A stretch of 64,000 nucleotides of DNA from Chrysosporum bergii ANA360D. GTDB taxonomy: Bacteria; Cyanobacteriota; Cyanobacteriia; Cyanobacteriales; Nostocaceae. The position numbers and the translations under genes are program-made. The notes under the pieces are model-generated. The model saw nothing but the letters and a program-made list of their open reading frames with translations. It searched no databases and was not told the DNA's origin. The stretch lies in the NCBI RefSeq assembly GCF_029891735.1, contig NZ_JANQDH010000012.1:62001-126000 (forward strand). Direction: 5' to 3'. Shown here one piece after another: positions 9,862 to 19,611 of the stretch (position 1 is its first letter; the number at the start of each line of letters is the position of its first letter).

Positions 9862-10578
9862 ATGACTAATTCATGGCAACAAACCCTCAATTGGCAGCCC
9901 AACCAACAACAGCAGCAACAATTCCAACATTTGTATGAATTGATTTTACAAGGTAATCAACAGTTAAATTTAACTCGTATCACCGACCCCCAAGAATTTT
10001 GGGAAAAACATCTCTGGGATTCACTGCGAGGCATATTACCACAAAAACAATTTATTTCCTCCCTCTCAGGAACTGCTTCTGTAATTGATATTGGCACCGG
10101 TGCGGGTTTTCCCGGTGTACCCGTAGCCATAGCCCTACCTAATTGTACAATTACTCTGGTGGATTCCACCAGAAAAAAAATTGCTTTTATAGAGCAACTT
10201 TTAACCAAAATTACCTTAACTAACGCCAAAACCGTAATTGCTAGAGCAGAAGAAATAGGACATCATCCCCAGCACCGCCAAACCTACGATGTAGCTTTAA
10301 TTCGCGCCGTTGGTCACCCCTCTGTCTGCGCTGAATACACTTTACCATTACTCAAACAAGGTGGTTTAGCCGTCGTTTATCGTGGTAACTGGACAGCAGA
10401 AGAAACCAAATCTTTGCAAAACGCAGTTAAGCAATTAGGCGGAGTAATTGAATTAATTGATCAATTTACAACTCCTTTAACTAACAGCATTCGTCACTGT
10501 TTGTATTTGCGAAAAATCACCAACACCCCCGATAAATTTCCCCGTGCTGCGGGTGTACCCACCCAAAAGCCATTATAA
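9862..10578 (+). CDS. rsmG: 16S rRNA (guanine527-N7)-methyltransferase RsmG
   Basis: SAM-dependent methyltransferase that forms m7G527 in 16S rRNA; loss of family members elsewhere gives low-level streptomycin resistance. The 238-residue protein has the family N-terminus (LILQGNQQLNLTRITDP) with the EKHLWDSL segment, the SAM-binding motif VIDIGTGAGFPGVPVAIA (about residues 74-92) and a downstream LVDSTRKKIAF motif. Its length fits the family. It is not linked to gidA here; it follows an STRR repeat and precedes the DUF29 gene. Confidence 0.95.
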   Translation: MTNSWQQTLNWQPNQQQQQQFQHLYELILQGNQQLNLTRITDPQEFWEKHLWDSLRGILPQKQFISSLSGTASVIDIGTGAGFPGVPVAIALPNCTITLVDSTRKKIAFIEQLLTKITLTNAKTVIARAEEIGHHPQHRQTYDVALIRAVGHPSVCAEYTLPLLKQGGLAVVYRGNWTAEETKSLQNAVKQLGGVIELIDQFTTPLTNSIRHCLYLRKITNTPDKFPRAAGVPTQKPL

Positions 10579-10751
10579 ATCAGTACTTGACTGCTATATA
10601 ATATAATAGTTGTAGTGAGTAGGATATAAATAAAAATGTGATAAAAAACTTTTTATATTCCTGAATTATTGCATTTAGCAGCACAACAGCTTACTCATAT
10701 CCTGTTATGGTTTTCACAACATCATCCTAATTTGTCGATTCAGAAAAGAAA

Positions 10752-11285
10752 ATGACCCAAGAACTAACAGACCTCAGAAACAGTATTATACAAGGACGTT
10801 ACGCAGATGCTCTGGCTATTGTTGATGAGTTAGAAGGGATGAGTAAACAAGCCATTCTGCGTAATATCCAATCTTATGTCAACATTTTACTGATTCATCT
10901 CATTAAAAATCAAATAGAACAACGATTAACCGCTTCGTGGGTCAGTTCTATCCGTAATTCAATCCGAGAAGTGAAAAAGTTGAATATTAAAGCCCATAAA
11001 AAATCCTATTACATCAACCAAGATGAATGGGAGAATTTGATCCAAGAAGAAGTTATGGAAGATGCGATCGCTGATGCTAGTTTAGAAGTGATGAATGGTA
11101 AGTACAGTCAATTTCAACTGGGTGAAATCATAGATAGAAATAAGTTAATAGACAATGCTTTACAGTTTTTAGCCCTGACTTATACTTATTCAGCCAAAGA
11201 ATTACCTGCAATTGTCACCGAAAAGTTAGGTCAGTTACCCGGTGGTGAAGACTGGAAAGCAGGGACAGGAAATCAAAGAGGGTAG
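10752..11285 (+). CDS. DUF29 family protein (intact copy)
   Basis: A 177-residue protein of the DUF29 family, very common in cyanobacteria and often present as many paralogs; its function is unknown. It ends with the typical KELPAIVTEKLGQLPGGEDW segment. An RBS-like AAAAGAAA precedes the start. The first 105 or so bases are duplicated immediately downstream (11298-11402), and a diverged DUF29 3' end lies at 17862-17927, beyond the restriction-modification locus. Confidence 0.82.
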   Translation: MTQELTDLRNSIIQGRYADALAIVDELEGMSKQAILRNIQSYVNILLIHLIKNQIEQRLTASWVSSIRNSIREVKKLNIKAHKKSYYINQDEWENLIQEEVMEDAIADASLEVMNGKYSQFQLGEIIDRNKLIDNALQFLALTYTYSAKELPAIVTEKLGQLPGGEDWKAGTGNQRG

Positions 11286-11297
11286 AGGTTAAAGAAA

Positions 11298-11453
11298 ATG
11301 ACCCAGGAACTAACAGACCTCAGAAACAGTATTATACAAGGACGTTACGCAGATGCTCTGGCTATTGTTGATGAGTTAGAAGGGATGAGTAAAAAAGTCA
11401 TTGGAATAGCCAACACGGGTAATCAATGGTTTCAAGGGTTCGCACAAAATTGA
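11298..11453 (+). pseudogene. Truncated DUF29 copy (5' fragment)
   Basis: A 51-codon frame that repeats the first 32 codons of the gene at 10752 with a single base difference, including the bases just upstream of the start, then diverges after MSKK and stops at 11451. It is a recent tandem duplication or gene-conversion scar of the 5' end only. It marks the left boundary of the type I restriction-modification locus. Confidence 0.85.
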
Positions 11454-11520
11454 TCATGATGTAAATTTTTTGTAACAAATTCAACTTTATCGCCTGTGTT
11501 TACAATATATTAAAAAAGTA

Positions 11521-11563
11521 TATTGAGTAAGTATATAGTAAGTATATAGTAAGTATATAAATA
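11521..11563. repeat. Tandem 11-bp repeats upstream of hsdR
   Basis: Three near-identical units of the form AGTAAGTATAT (…GAGTAAGTATATAGTAAGTATATAGTAAG… is broken here into its unit) lie 70-110 bp before hsdR. The iteron-like array in the promoter region could be a regulator site or a simple slippage product; the sequence does not decide. Confidence 0.7.
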
Positions 11564-11634
11564 GGGTTTCAGTCTGATAAAAGATTCCCGCTTATTTATC
11601 CCATTTTGTAAAACATTGCCGAAAACGGAAGTTA

Positions 11635-14598
11635 ATGACTGAACAAATAATCGAACAAGCTCTGATCGAAAAACTTAGCAATCTTAAATACATTTATCGC
11701 CAGGACATCCGCGATCGCACCACACTAGAAAAGAACTTCCGCCAAAAGTTTGAGACCCTCAACCGAGTGCATCTGACCGATAAGGAATTTACCCGACTAT
11801 TGGATCAGATCATCACCCCTGATGTTTTTACCGCCGCCCGACACCTACGCGATCACAACAGCTTTGAGCGGGACGATGGTACACCTCTGTTTTATACCCT
11901 CGTTAATATCAAAGATTGGTGTAAAAACACTTTTGAGGTGATCAATCAACTTCGTATCAATACTGCTAATAGCTATCACCGCTATGATGTCATGCTGCTG
12001 ATCAACGGTTTACCAGTGGTACAAATCGAGCTAAAAACTCTGACCATTAGTCCGCGCCGCGCCATACAGCAGATCGTTGATTACAAAAACGATCCAGGCA
12101 ATGGCTACACCAAAACCTTGCTGTGCTTCCTACAACTGTTCATTGTCAGCAACCGCAGCGACACTTGGTACTTTGCCAACAATAACAGCCACCATTTCAG
12201 TTTTGATGCTGAAGAGCGCTTTTTGCCTATCTATCAGTTTGCTGGGGAAGACAATAAAAAAATTACCCATCTGGATAGCTTCGCTGAGAAGTTTCTGGCT
12301 AAATGTACACTAGGGGAGATGATTAGCCGCTATATGGTGCTGGTGGCTAGTGAGCGAAAGCTAATGATGATGCGTCCCTATCAGATTTATGCTGTTAAGT
12401 CTATTGTAGAGTGTATTCACCAGAATGGCGGCAATGGCTACATTTGGCATACTACAGGTAGTGGCAAAACCCTCACTTCCTTTAAAGCATCAACACTGCT
12501 CAAAGATAATCCAGATATTGAGAAATGCCTGTTTGTGGTTGATCGGAAGGATCTAGATCGGCAAACACGGGAAGAATTTAACAGGTTTCAACAAGGGTGC
12601 GTCGAAGAAAATACCAACACCGAAGCCCTAGTGGAGCGTCTGTTATCTGATGACTATGCTGACAAGGTGATTGTTGCTACTATTCAGAAACTTAGTTTAG
12701 CACTGGATGACAAAAGCAAAAATGGCAAAAATCGCAACTATAAGCAACGACTAGAGCCACTTCGCCAGAAACGTATTGTTTTTATTTTTGATGAATGTCA
12801 TCGATCGCAATTTGGCGAAAACCACAGAGCAATAAAAGAATTTTTCCCAAAATCTCAACTATTTGGCTTTACAGGTACGCCCATCTTTCCAGAAAATGCC
12901 ACCTATCAGCAGATTGAAGGTGAACAAGCCTCCTATAAAACCACCTTAGATATTTTCCAACATCAACTGCACTCCTACACGATTACCGACGCGATTGAAG
13001 ACTGCAATGTGCTGCGCTTCCATATTGACTATTACAAGCCCGAAGGGAAAAATCTGCCCAAGCCAGGGGAAACCATAGCTAAAAGGGCAATTGTGGAAGC
13101 AATTTTGACAAAACACGATGCTGCAACTGCTGGGCGAAAGTTCAACGCAATTCTAGCCACAAGCTGTATTAATGATGCCATCGCCTATCACCACCTGTTT
13201 AAAGAAATTCAGGCAGAAAAACAGGCCGAAGATAGCAACTTCCAGCCTTTGAACATTGCCTGTGTGTTTTCCCCTCCTGCCGACGGTAACAAAGATGTAC
13301 AACAGATCCAAGAAGACCTACCCCAGGAAAAAGCGGATAACCAAGTTGCTCCAGACGAAAAAAAAGCGGCACTAAAAAGGATTATAGCTGATTACAATGC
13401 AGGCTATGGTACAAATCACGACATCAATACTTTTGACCTGTACTATCAGGATGTGCAGAAACGCATTAAGGATCAGCAATACCCTAATCAAGATTTGCCC
13501 CATGCTCAAAAAATTGACATCACGATTGTAGTGGATATGTTGTTAACAGGCTTCGATTCTAAATACTTAAATACGCTCTATGTAGACAAAAATTTAAAAT
13601 ATCACGGGTTAATTCAGGCCTTTTCCCGTACTAATCGCCTCCTGAATGACACTAAACCCTATGGCAACATTCTCGATTTTCGGCAACAAAAGGACTCTGT
13701 AGATCAAGCCATCGAGCTATTCTCTGGTGAATCTAAGGAACGATCCAAAGAAATCTGGCTGGTTGACCCTGCTCCTGTAGCGATCGGCAAACTCCAAGTA
13801 GCGGTTAAAAACCTCGATGAGTTTATGCAATCCCAAGGTTTAGCCTATACCCCCGAAGAAGTGCCTAATCTTAAAGGTGATGCAGCCCGGAGTCAGTTTG
13901 TCAATCTCTTTAAGGAGATACAACGACTAAAAACCCAACTTGACCAATACACTGACCTAACCACAGAAAATACTGAGACAATAGCAGAAGTGATTCCCCA
14001 AGAGCAGTTACAAGCCTTTCGGGGGGTATATCTAGAGACCGCCCAAAGGCTAAAAGTGCAACAGGGCAAAAGTACCACCAGTCCAGAAGTAGAACAACTG
14101 GATTTTGAATTTGTCTTGTTTGCTTCCACAGTAATTGATTATGACTACATCATGGCGCTAATTGCTCGCTATACCCAGGAGGAATCGGGTAAGCAGAAGA
14201 TGTCCCGTCAAGAGTTAATCGGGCTGATCCAGTCTGATGCTAAGTTTATGAATGAGGATATTACCGCCTACATTGATACATTACCCATAGGCAAGAGTTT
14301 AAATGAAAAGGCAATCCGTGAAGGTTATGAACAATTCAAAGCAGAGAAAAATGCTCAAGAATTAGTTGCAATTGCTGAAAAGCATGGGCTAGAAGCTGCG
14401 GCTCTGCAAGGGTTTGTGGATGGCATTTTGCGGCGGATGATTTTCGATGGTCAGCAACTTAGCGATTTACTGGCTCCCTTGGATTTGGGTTGGAAAGCAC
14501 GTATTCGCCAGGAGTTGGCTTTGATGGAGGATTTAACGCCTTGGCTGAAGAAATTGGCGCAAGGTCGGAAAATTTCGGGGTTGGCTGCCTATGAGTGA
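11635..14598 (+). CDS. hsdR: Type I restriction enzyme, R (translocase/nuclease) subunit
   Basis: Motor and endonuclease subunit of a type I restriction-modification complex, 987 residues. The N-terminal nuclease site is visible as Asp118 in YDVMLLINGL and Glu132-Leu-Lys134 in VVQIELK (the D...ExK motif). The SF2 translocase has Walker A TTGSGKT (Lys278), the DECH box at residues 386-389, the motif GFTGTPIF, and a motif VI-like region FSRTNRLL. The C-terminal half is helical, as expected for HsdM contact. All motifs are intact, so it should be functional. It starts the operon hsdR - dinD fragment - hsdS-hsdM. Confidence 0.95.
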   Translation: MTEQIIEQALIEKLSNLKYIYRQDIRDRTTLEKNFRQKFETLNRVHLTDKEFTRLLDQIITPDVFTAARHLRDHNSFERDDGTPLFYTLVNIKDWCKNTFEVINQLRINTANSYHRYDVMLLINGLPVVQIELKTLTISPRRAIQQIVDYKNDPGNGYTKTLLCFLQLFIVSNRSDTWYFANNNSHHFSFDAEERFLPIYQFAGEDNKKITHLDSFAEKFLAKCTLGEMISRYMVLVASERKLMMMRPYQIYAVKSIVECIHQNGGNGYIWHTTGSGKTLTSFKASTLLKDNPDIEKCLFVVDRKDLDRQTREEFNRFQQGCVEENTNTEALVERLLSDDYADKVIVATIQKLSLALDDKSKNGKNRNYKQRLEPLRQKRIVFIFDECHRSQFGENHRAIKEFFPKSQLFGFTGTPIFPENATYQQIEGEQASYKTTLDIFQHQLHSYTITDAIEDCNVLRFHIDYYKPEGKNLPKPGETIAKRAIVEAILTKHDAATAGRKFNAILATSCINDAIAYHHLFKEIQAEKQAEDSNFQPLNIACVFSPPADGNKDVQQIQEDLPQEKADNQVAPDEKKAALKRIIADYNAGYGTNHDINTFDLYYQDVQKRIKDQQYPNQDLPHAQKIDITIVVDMLLTGFDSKYLNTLYVDKNLKYHGLIQAFSRTNRLLNDTKPYGNILDFRQQKDSVDQAIELFSGESKERSKEIWLVDPAPVAIGKLQVAVKNLDEFMQSQGLAYTPEEVPNLKGDAARSQFVNLFKEIQRLKTQLDQYTDLTTENTETIAEVIPQEQLQAFRGVYLETAQRLKVQQGKSTTSPEVEQLDFEFVLFASTVIDYDYIMALIARYTQEESGKQKMSRQELIGLIQSDAKFMNEDITAYIDTLPIGKSLNEKAIREGYEQFKAEKNAQELVAIAEKHGLEAAALQGFVDGILRRMIFDGQQLSDLLAPLDLGWKARIRQELALMEDLTPWLKKLAQGRKISGLAAYE

Positions 14599-14634
14599 TA
14601 ATTTCATGAGTAAATCCTTGCTCGCACCCAATCT

Positions 14635-14823
14635 ATGAGCAGCGAACTGGAAATATCCCAAGAACACGTCACTAATAATCAAGCCGTGGGACAAACCCTA
14701 TTGGATCGGGGAATCCCCCCGGAAAATCTGCCCCCTGCTGAAGATGTGAAAAAAGTAGAGCGCCGTCTAAGTTCGGCGGAGAAGACTGTAGACAAGAATC
14801 AAGATGGGTTGGAAAGTAAATGA
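14635..14823 (+). pseudogene. C-terminal remnant of DinD-like protein
   Basis: A 62-residue frame whose body (LLDRGIPPENLPPAEDVKKVERR) resembles the C-terminal end of DinD, the DNA-damage-inducible protein that is about 280 residues long and is often encoded inside type I restriction loci. The N-terminal four fifths are missing. It starts 37 bp after hsdR and its TGA overlaps the ATG of the next gene (ATGA), so it may still serve translational coupling. Assignment rests on remembered family similarity; alternatively it is a genuine small protein. Confidence 0.6.
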
Positions 14824-17768
14824 GCAGCCAAAAAAATATACCTAAGTTGCGTTTTCCTGAGTTTAGAGATGCGGGAGTGTGGAGGGAAAGCAAACTTGAA
14901 AATATATTAGAGCTATTGTCAGGCTACGCATTCAAAAGCGAGTATTTTTCTGAAAACGGGAAAAAACTATTGACTCCAAAGAATTTTACTAAAGATGGGA
15001 ATGCAAATTTTAGCAAGGAAAACACAAAGTTTACAACTGAAGAATGCGATTCTAGATATGTTTGTAAAGAAGGGGATTTACTGCTGTTGCTGACAGATTT
15101 AACACCTTCATGTGAGTTGTTAGGTATGCCTATATTTATCAAAAAAGAAGATGGCGAATCTTTGTTAAATCAACGAATAGTTAAAGTAATTCCAACAAAA
15201 GAGACAAGTATCAATTTCTTGCTTTTTTTCTTTCTAACTAATTCTTACAGAAAAAGAATAAAAAATACTGCAACAGGCTCTACAGTTAGGCATAGTTCAA
15301 ACAAAATCATATTAGGTACTAGTTTATATTTCCCATCACTTCCCGAACAACAAAAAATCGCCGATTGCCTCAGTTCACTGGACGATCGCATCACCACCGA
15401 AAACGAAAAACTCGACACCCTCAAGACACACAAAAAAGGGCTAATGCAGCAACTTTTCCCCGCACAAGGCGAAACCCTGCCAAAATTGCGCTTTCCTGAG
15501 TTTCGGGATGCGGGAGTGTGGGAAGAGAAAAAGTTAGGTGAAATAGCAGCTTTTCACAAGGGTAAAGGGATTTCAAAAGCAGACATTGATAGTAATGGAA
15601 AAATTCCGTGCGTCCGCTATGGAGAACTTTATACACACTATAAAGAAATAATTAGTAGTATTGCTTCAAAAACAAATCTGTCTATAACTGAGCTTTTTTT
15701 AGGTTGTAAAAATGATGTAATTATTCCTTCATCGGGTGAAACAAAATTAGATATTGCAACCGCATCCTGTCTTACTTTGGACGGCGTAGCTTTAGGCGGT
15801 GATATAAATGTGATTCGCTGCGATCAAAATGGCATTTTTATGAGCTATTACCTAAATGCTTGTAAGAAATTTGAAATAGCGAAAATAGCTCAAGGTGACA
15901 CTGTAGTTCATTTATATTCAAGTCAGTTAAGGAAACTTGATATAACGCTGCCAAAACTTCCCGAACAACAAAAAATCGCCGATTGCCTCAGTTCACTGGA
16001 CGATCGCATCACCGCCGAAAACGAAAAACTCGACACCCTCAAAACACACAAAAAAGGGCTAATGCAGCAACTTTTCCCCGCAGAAGGCGAAACCCTGCCC
16101 AAGAAAAAGTTAGAAGATATTGCACCGCTTCAACACAGAACCATCATGACCGAACAAAATCACAAACAACTAGGCACAACCCTCTGGGGCATCGCTGACC
16201 AACTGCGCGGAGCCATGAACGCCGACGACTTCCGCGATTATATGCTATCGTTTCTATTCCTACGCTACCTATCCGACAACTACGAAGCCGCCGCCCAAAA
16301 AGAACTAGGCTCAGACTACCCTGATAACAATATATTAGGACTTACCGAGAATAGCAAGACCACGCCTCTTCAACTCTGGTATGACCAAAATCCAGATGAT
16401 ATAAAGGAATTTGAGAAACAGATGCGCCGTAAAGCGCATTACGTCATCAAACCTCAACACCTTTGGGGAAACATTGCGGAGATGGCACGCACCCAAAACA
16501 AAAAACTACTTGAAACCCTGCAAGAAGGCTTAAAATACATTGAAAACGAATCCTTTGACAGTAACTTTCAAGGTCTATTCTCAGAAATTAACCTAAATTC
16601 AGAAAAGCTCGGTAAAACACTTCCAGATCGAAATGCCAAACTCTGCACCATCATCACCGCCATCGCTGAAGGACTAAATAATTTTTCCACCGACAGCGAC
16701 ACACTAGGCGATGCCTATGAATACCTCATTGGACAGTTTGCATCAGGCTCAGGGAAAAAAGCAGGGGAATTTTATACCCCTCAACAAATTTCCAGCATTT
16801 TATCAGCGGTCGTCACTCTCGACAGCCAAGACCCCAGCACAGGCAAAAAGAAACATCTGGACAGCGTACTTGACTTTGCTTGTGGCTCTGGCTCACTACT
16901 GCTCAACGTGCGCCACCAGCTTGGACTCCAAGGCATCAGCAAAATCTACGGACAGGAAAAAAACATCACCACCTACAACCTAGCGCGGATGAATATGCTT
17001 CTCCATGGAGTCAAAGATTCCGAATTTGAGATTTTTCATGGTGATACCCTACTCAACCAATGGGAGATGCTAAAGGAAGCTAACCCCGCCAAAAAACCAT
17101 CTTTTGATGCCGTAGTCGCCAACCCACCCTTTAGCTACCGATGGGAACCCACCGAGGCAATGAGCAATGATGTGCGCTTCAAGAATTACGGATTAGCGCC
17201 CAAATCAGCCGCCGACTTTGCCTTTTTGCTGCACGGGTTTCATTACCTCAAACCAGAAGGAACAATGGCGATCGTGCTGCCCCACGGCGTACTGTTCCGA
17301 GGAGGCGCAGAAGAAAAAATACGCACCAAGCTACTCAAAGATGACAACATCGACACCGTAATCGGCTTACCTGCCAACCTGTTTTATTCTACAGGTATCC
17401 CAGTCTGCATTTTGGTACTAAAGAAATGTAAAAAGCCCGATGATGTGTTATTCATCAACGCCGCCGAGTATTTCGAGAAAGGCAAACGTCAAAATCGTTT
17501 GCTACCAGAACATATCAGCAAAATTATTGACACTTACCAATTCCGCCGATCAGAAGAGCGTTATTCTCGGATTGTACCCATGACAGAAATCGAATCCAAT
17601 GGCTACAACCTAAATATTTCTCGCTATATCAGCACCGCCATGTCAGAAGAAGAAATTGACCTAGACGCGGTGCATTCTACTCTGCTGGAAGTAGAAAAAA
17701 AAATTGATGCGTCAACAAAAAGGCATAACCAGTTTCTCAAAGAACTTGGTTTACCGCCCTTACCCTAG
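14820..17768 (+). CDS. Fused type I specificity-methyltransferase protein (HsdS-HsdM)
   Basis: A single 982-residue frame. Residues 1 to about 440 are HsdS: two target-recognition domains, each opening with KLRFPEFRDAGVW and each followed by the conserved helical repeat LPEQQKIADCLSSLDDRIT. Residue 443 is the Met that normally starts HsdM (MTEQNHKQLGTTLWGIADQL), and the rest is a complete m6A methyltransferase with GEFYTPQQISSIL, SAM motif DFACGSGSLL (residues 685-694) and catalytic NPPF (768-771). HsdS and HsdM are usually separate, in the order hsdM-hsdS; here the order is reversed and no stop or clear ribosome-binding site separates them. A natural fusion or a sequencing indel that removed a stop are both possible, but both halves are undamaged. 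Confidence 0.9.
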   Translation: MSSQKNIPKLRFPEFRDAGVWRESKLENILELLSGYAFKSEYFSENGKKLLTPKNFTKDGNANFSKENTKFTTEECDSRYVCKEGDLLLLLTDLTPSCELLGMPIFIKKEDGESLLNQRIVKVIPTKETSINFLLFFFLTNSYRKRIKNTATGSTVRHSSNKIILGTSLYFPSLPEQQKIADCLSSLDDRITTENEKLDTLKTHKKGLMQQLFPAQGETLPKLRFPEFRDAGVWEEKKLGEIAAFHKGKGISKADIDSNGKIPCVRYGELYTHYKEIISSIASKTNLSITELFLGCKNDVIIPSSGETKLDIATASCLTLDGVALGGDINVIRCDQNGIFMSYYLNACKKFEIAKIAQGDTVVHLYSSQLRKLDITLPKLPEQQKIADCLSSLDDRITAENEKLDTLKTHKKGLMQQLFPAEGETLPKKKLEDIAPLQHRTIMTEQNHKQLGTTLWGIADQLRGAMNADDFRDYMLSFLFLRYLSDNYEAAAQKELGSDYPDNNILGLTENSKTTPLQLWYDQNPDDIKEFEKQMRRKAHYVIKPQHLWGNIAEMARTQNKKLLETLQEGLKYIENESFDSNFQGLFSEINLNSEKLGKTLPDRNAKLCTIITAIAEGLNNFSTDSDTLGDAYEYLIGQFASGSGKKAGEFYTPQQISSILSAVVTLDSQDPSTGKKKHLDSVLDFACGSGSLLLNVRHQLGLQGISKIYGQEKNITTYNLARMNMLLHGVKDSEFEIFHGDTLLNQWEMLKEANPAKKPSFDAVVANPPFSYRWEPTEAMSNDVRFKNYGLAPKSAADFAFLLHGFHYLKPEGTMAIVLPHGVLFRGGAEEKIRTKLLKDDNIDTVIGLPANLFYSTGIPVCILVLKKCKKPDDVLFINAAEYFEKGKRQNRLLPEHISKIIDTYQFRRSEERYSRIVPMTEIESNGYNLNISRYISTAMSEEEIDLDAVHSTLLEVEKKIDASTKRHNQFLKELGLPPLP
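15338..15481 (+). repeat. 144-bp direct repeat in hsdS, copy 1
   Basis: Encodes the conserved helical spacer after the first target-recognition domain. It matches 15956-16099 with three mismatches in 144 bases. Such near-identity allows homologous shuffling or loss of recognition domains. Confidence 0.95.
15956..16099 (+). repeat. 144-bp direct repeat in hsdS, copy 2
   Basis: Second copy of the conserved spacer, after the second target-recognition domain and directly before the HsdM half. The three differences from copy 1 include Thr/Ala in DRIT(T/A)EN and Gln/Glu in FPA(Q/E)GE. Confidence 0.95.
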
Positions 17769-17861
17769 CACAGCTTGAGAGTCAGTTGCCCGTCTCTGAA
17801 AAAATAAAATTTAGTTGGGGACTTCCAAGAAATAAATTATTAGAAGTCTCTTAGTGTCACG

Positions 17862-17927
17862 AACCAAGAACTACCTCCAATGGTGGTGAAAACCTTAACT
17901 CAGTTACCAGGGGGAGACATTTGGTAA
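17862..17927 (+). pseudogene. DUF29 gene 3' fragment
   Basis: The frame reads NQELPPMVVKTLTQLPGGD followed by IW and a stop, matching the C-terminal KELPAIVTEKLGQLPGGEDW of the DUF29 protein at 10752 with several substitutions. There is no upstream DUF29 coding sequence; the restriction-modification locus lies in its place. Read together with the 5' fragment at 11298, it suggests insertion into a DUF29 family gene. Confidence 0.75.
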
Positions 17928-17955
17928 TAGGGCGGGGATTTTCCCGCCACCAAGA

Positions 17956-19377
17956 TTAACTAAAATGTTGAATAATTGCTTCGGCAAATTCAGAACATTT
18001 TAAGGGTTCCACTGCTGGTTCTAACAACCGGGCTAAATCGTATGTAACTTCACTGTTAGCGATCGCCCGTCCTAAACCTTGTTTAATTAGGTCTGCGGCT
18101 TCTTGCCAACCCAGGTATTCCAGCATCATCACACCAGACAAAATCACAGAACCGGGATTAATCCTATCTAAGCCAGCGTGTTTAGGTGCCGTACCGTGGG
18201 TGGCTTCAAATATAGCGCAAGCATCCCCAATATTTGCTCCTGGACCCATTCCTAAACCGCCGACAATAGCCGCAGCTGCATCAGACAAGTAATCCCCATT
18301 TAAGTTCATAGTAGCCAAAATGGAATACTCATCGGGTCTGGTTTGGATTTGTTGAAAAATACTGTCAGCAATGCGGTCATTAACCATAACTTTATCTTGC
18401 CATTGACCGTTTCCGTGGCTGTCCCCAATTGTCTGGAGAACTGTTTGCACTTCCTGGACAATTTGCGCTTTTTTCTCTGGTGTCAGGGAATCATAACCAG
18501 GGTCAACTTGACGGGCGTTATCCTCCGGGGAAAGATGGGGATTTTTTGCTTGATTACTTAAAATCCAAGATTCCCGTTCTGTAACGCATTGTTGCCTAAA
18601 TTCAGTGGTGGCCAGTTCATAACCCCAATCACGGAAAGCGCCCTCAGTATATTTCATAATATTACCCTTATGCACCAACGTCACTTGTTGTTTGGGTTTA
18701 GGTAGCAGCAAAGCGTGTTTAATTGCCCGACGCACTAAACGCTGAGAACCGGTTTTGCTGATGGGTTTGATACCAATACCCGCATCAAGGGGAATTTGCT
18801 TCTTACCATGTTCTGGGGTAGCCGGGATTAATTCTTGATTAAGAATTTTAATCAAGCGATCGCCTATTTCGCTCCCCTGTTTCCACTCAATACCCAAATA
18901 AATATCCTCGGTATTTTCCCGATAGACAATCACATCCAGTTTTTCCGGGTTTTTGTGGGGTGAAGGTGTCCCTGGATAATAGCCGCAAGGACGCACACAA
19001 GCGTATAAGTCAAAAATTTGCCGTAGTGCTACATTTAAAGAACGAATCCCCCCGCCCACGGGAGTAGTCAAAGGACCTTTAATTGCTACACCATATTCTT
19101 GAATTGCCGTTAAAGTGTCATCGGGTAAATACTGGTATGTGCCGTATAAATCACAGGCTTCATCACCAGCATAAACCTTAAACCAACTAATTTGACGCTC
19201 ACCCTTGTATGCTTTAGCCACCGCAGCATCTAGCACTTTTTGGGCAGCTGGCCAAATATCAATGCCCGTGCCATCGCCCCGAATAAAGGGGATAATTGGA
19301 TTGTCAGGCACAATTGGCTCACCATTTTCAAAAGTGATTTTTGTTCCGGTGGTGGGGGGGATAATCTTGTCGTACAT
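17956..19377 (-). CDS. icd: NADP-dependent isocitrate dehydrogenase
   Basis: Oxidative decarboxylation of isocitrate to 2-oxoglutarate, the carbon skeleton for ammonium assimilation and the nitrogen-status signal in cyanobacteria. The 473-residue protein starts in the way typical of the cyanobacterial enzyme and carries the substrate-site segments [19 protein letters not shown] and [14 protein letters not shown], and the conserved [20 protein letters not shown] and [14 protein letters not shown] good RBS (CAGGAG) precedes the ATG. I looked for an NtcA box (GTA-N8-TAC) in the 230 bp upstream and did not find a convincing one. Confidence 0.97.
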   Translation of the reverse strand: MYDKIIPPTTGTKITFENGEPIVPDNPIIPFIRGDGTGIDIWPAAQKVLDAAVAKAYKGERQISWFKVYAGDEACDLYGTYQYLPDDTLTAIQEYGVAIKGPLTTPVGGGIRSLNVALRQIFDLYACVRPCGYYPGTPSPHKNPEKLDVIVYRENTEDIYLGIEWKQGSEIGDRLIKILNQELIPATPEHGKKQIPLDAGIGIKPISKTGSQRLVRRAIKHALLLPKPKQQVTLVHKGNIMKYTEGAFRDWGYELATTEFRQQCVTERESWILSNQAKNPHLSPEDNARQVDPGYDSLTPEKKAQIVQEVQTVLQTIGDSHGNGQWQDKVMVNDRIADSIFQQIQTRPDEYSILATMNLNGDYLSDAAAAIVGGLGMGPGANIGDACAIFEATHGTAPKHAGLDRINPGSVILSGVMMLEYLGWQEAADLIKQGLGRAIANSEVTYDLARLLEPAVEPLKCSEFAEAIIQHFS

Positions 19378-19611
19378 ATTTCAAACACTCCTGAATGATA
19401 CGCTGCTATGTCTTTTGTTCACCAAGTGACGAGGCGCAGATTTTCCCCTGGTTTTGCGTCCAGCATTTGGGACTCTAAGCTGGGATTCAGTGAAGGTATG
19501 GCAATTTTGTACGATCAAAAATAGTAAACTACTTTTCGCTATTAGTGCTTCACTAAGAAGAACAATCAATAGCCCATCGCTTTTTCACTGAACACTAACA
19601 CAAGTAATGGA

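Noticed and set aside
19378..19611. NtcA-binding box (GTA-N8-TAC) upstream of icd
   Set aside because: No match with correct arms and spacing was found in the gap.
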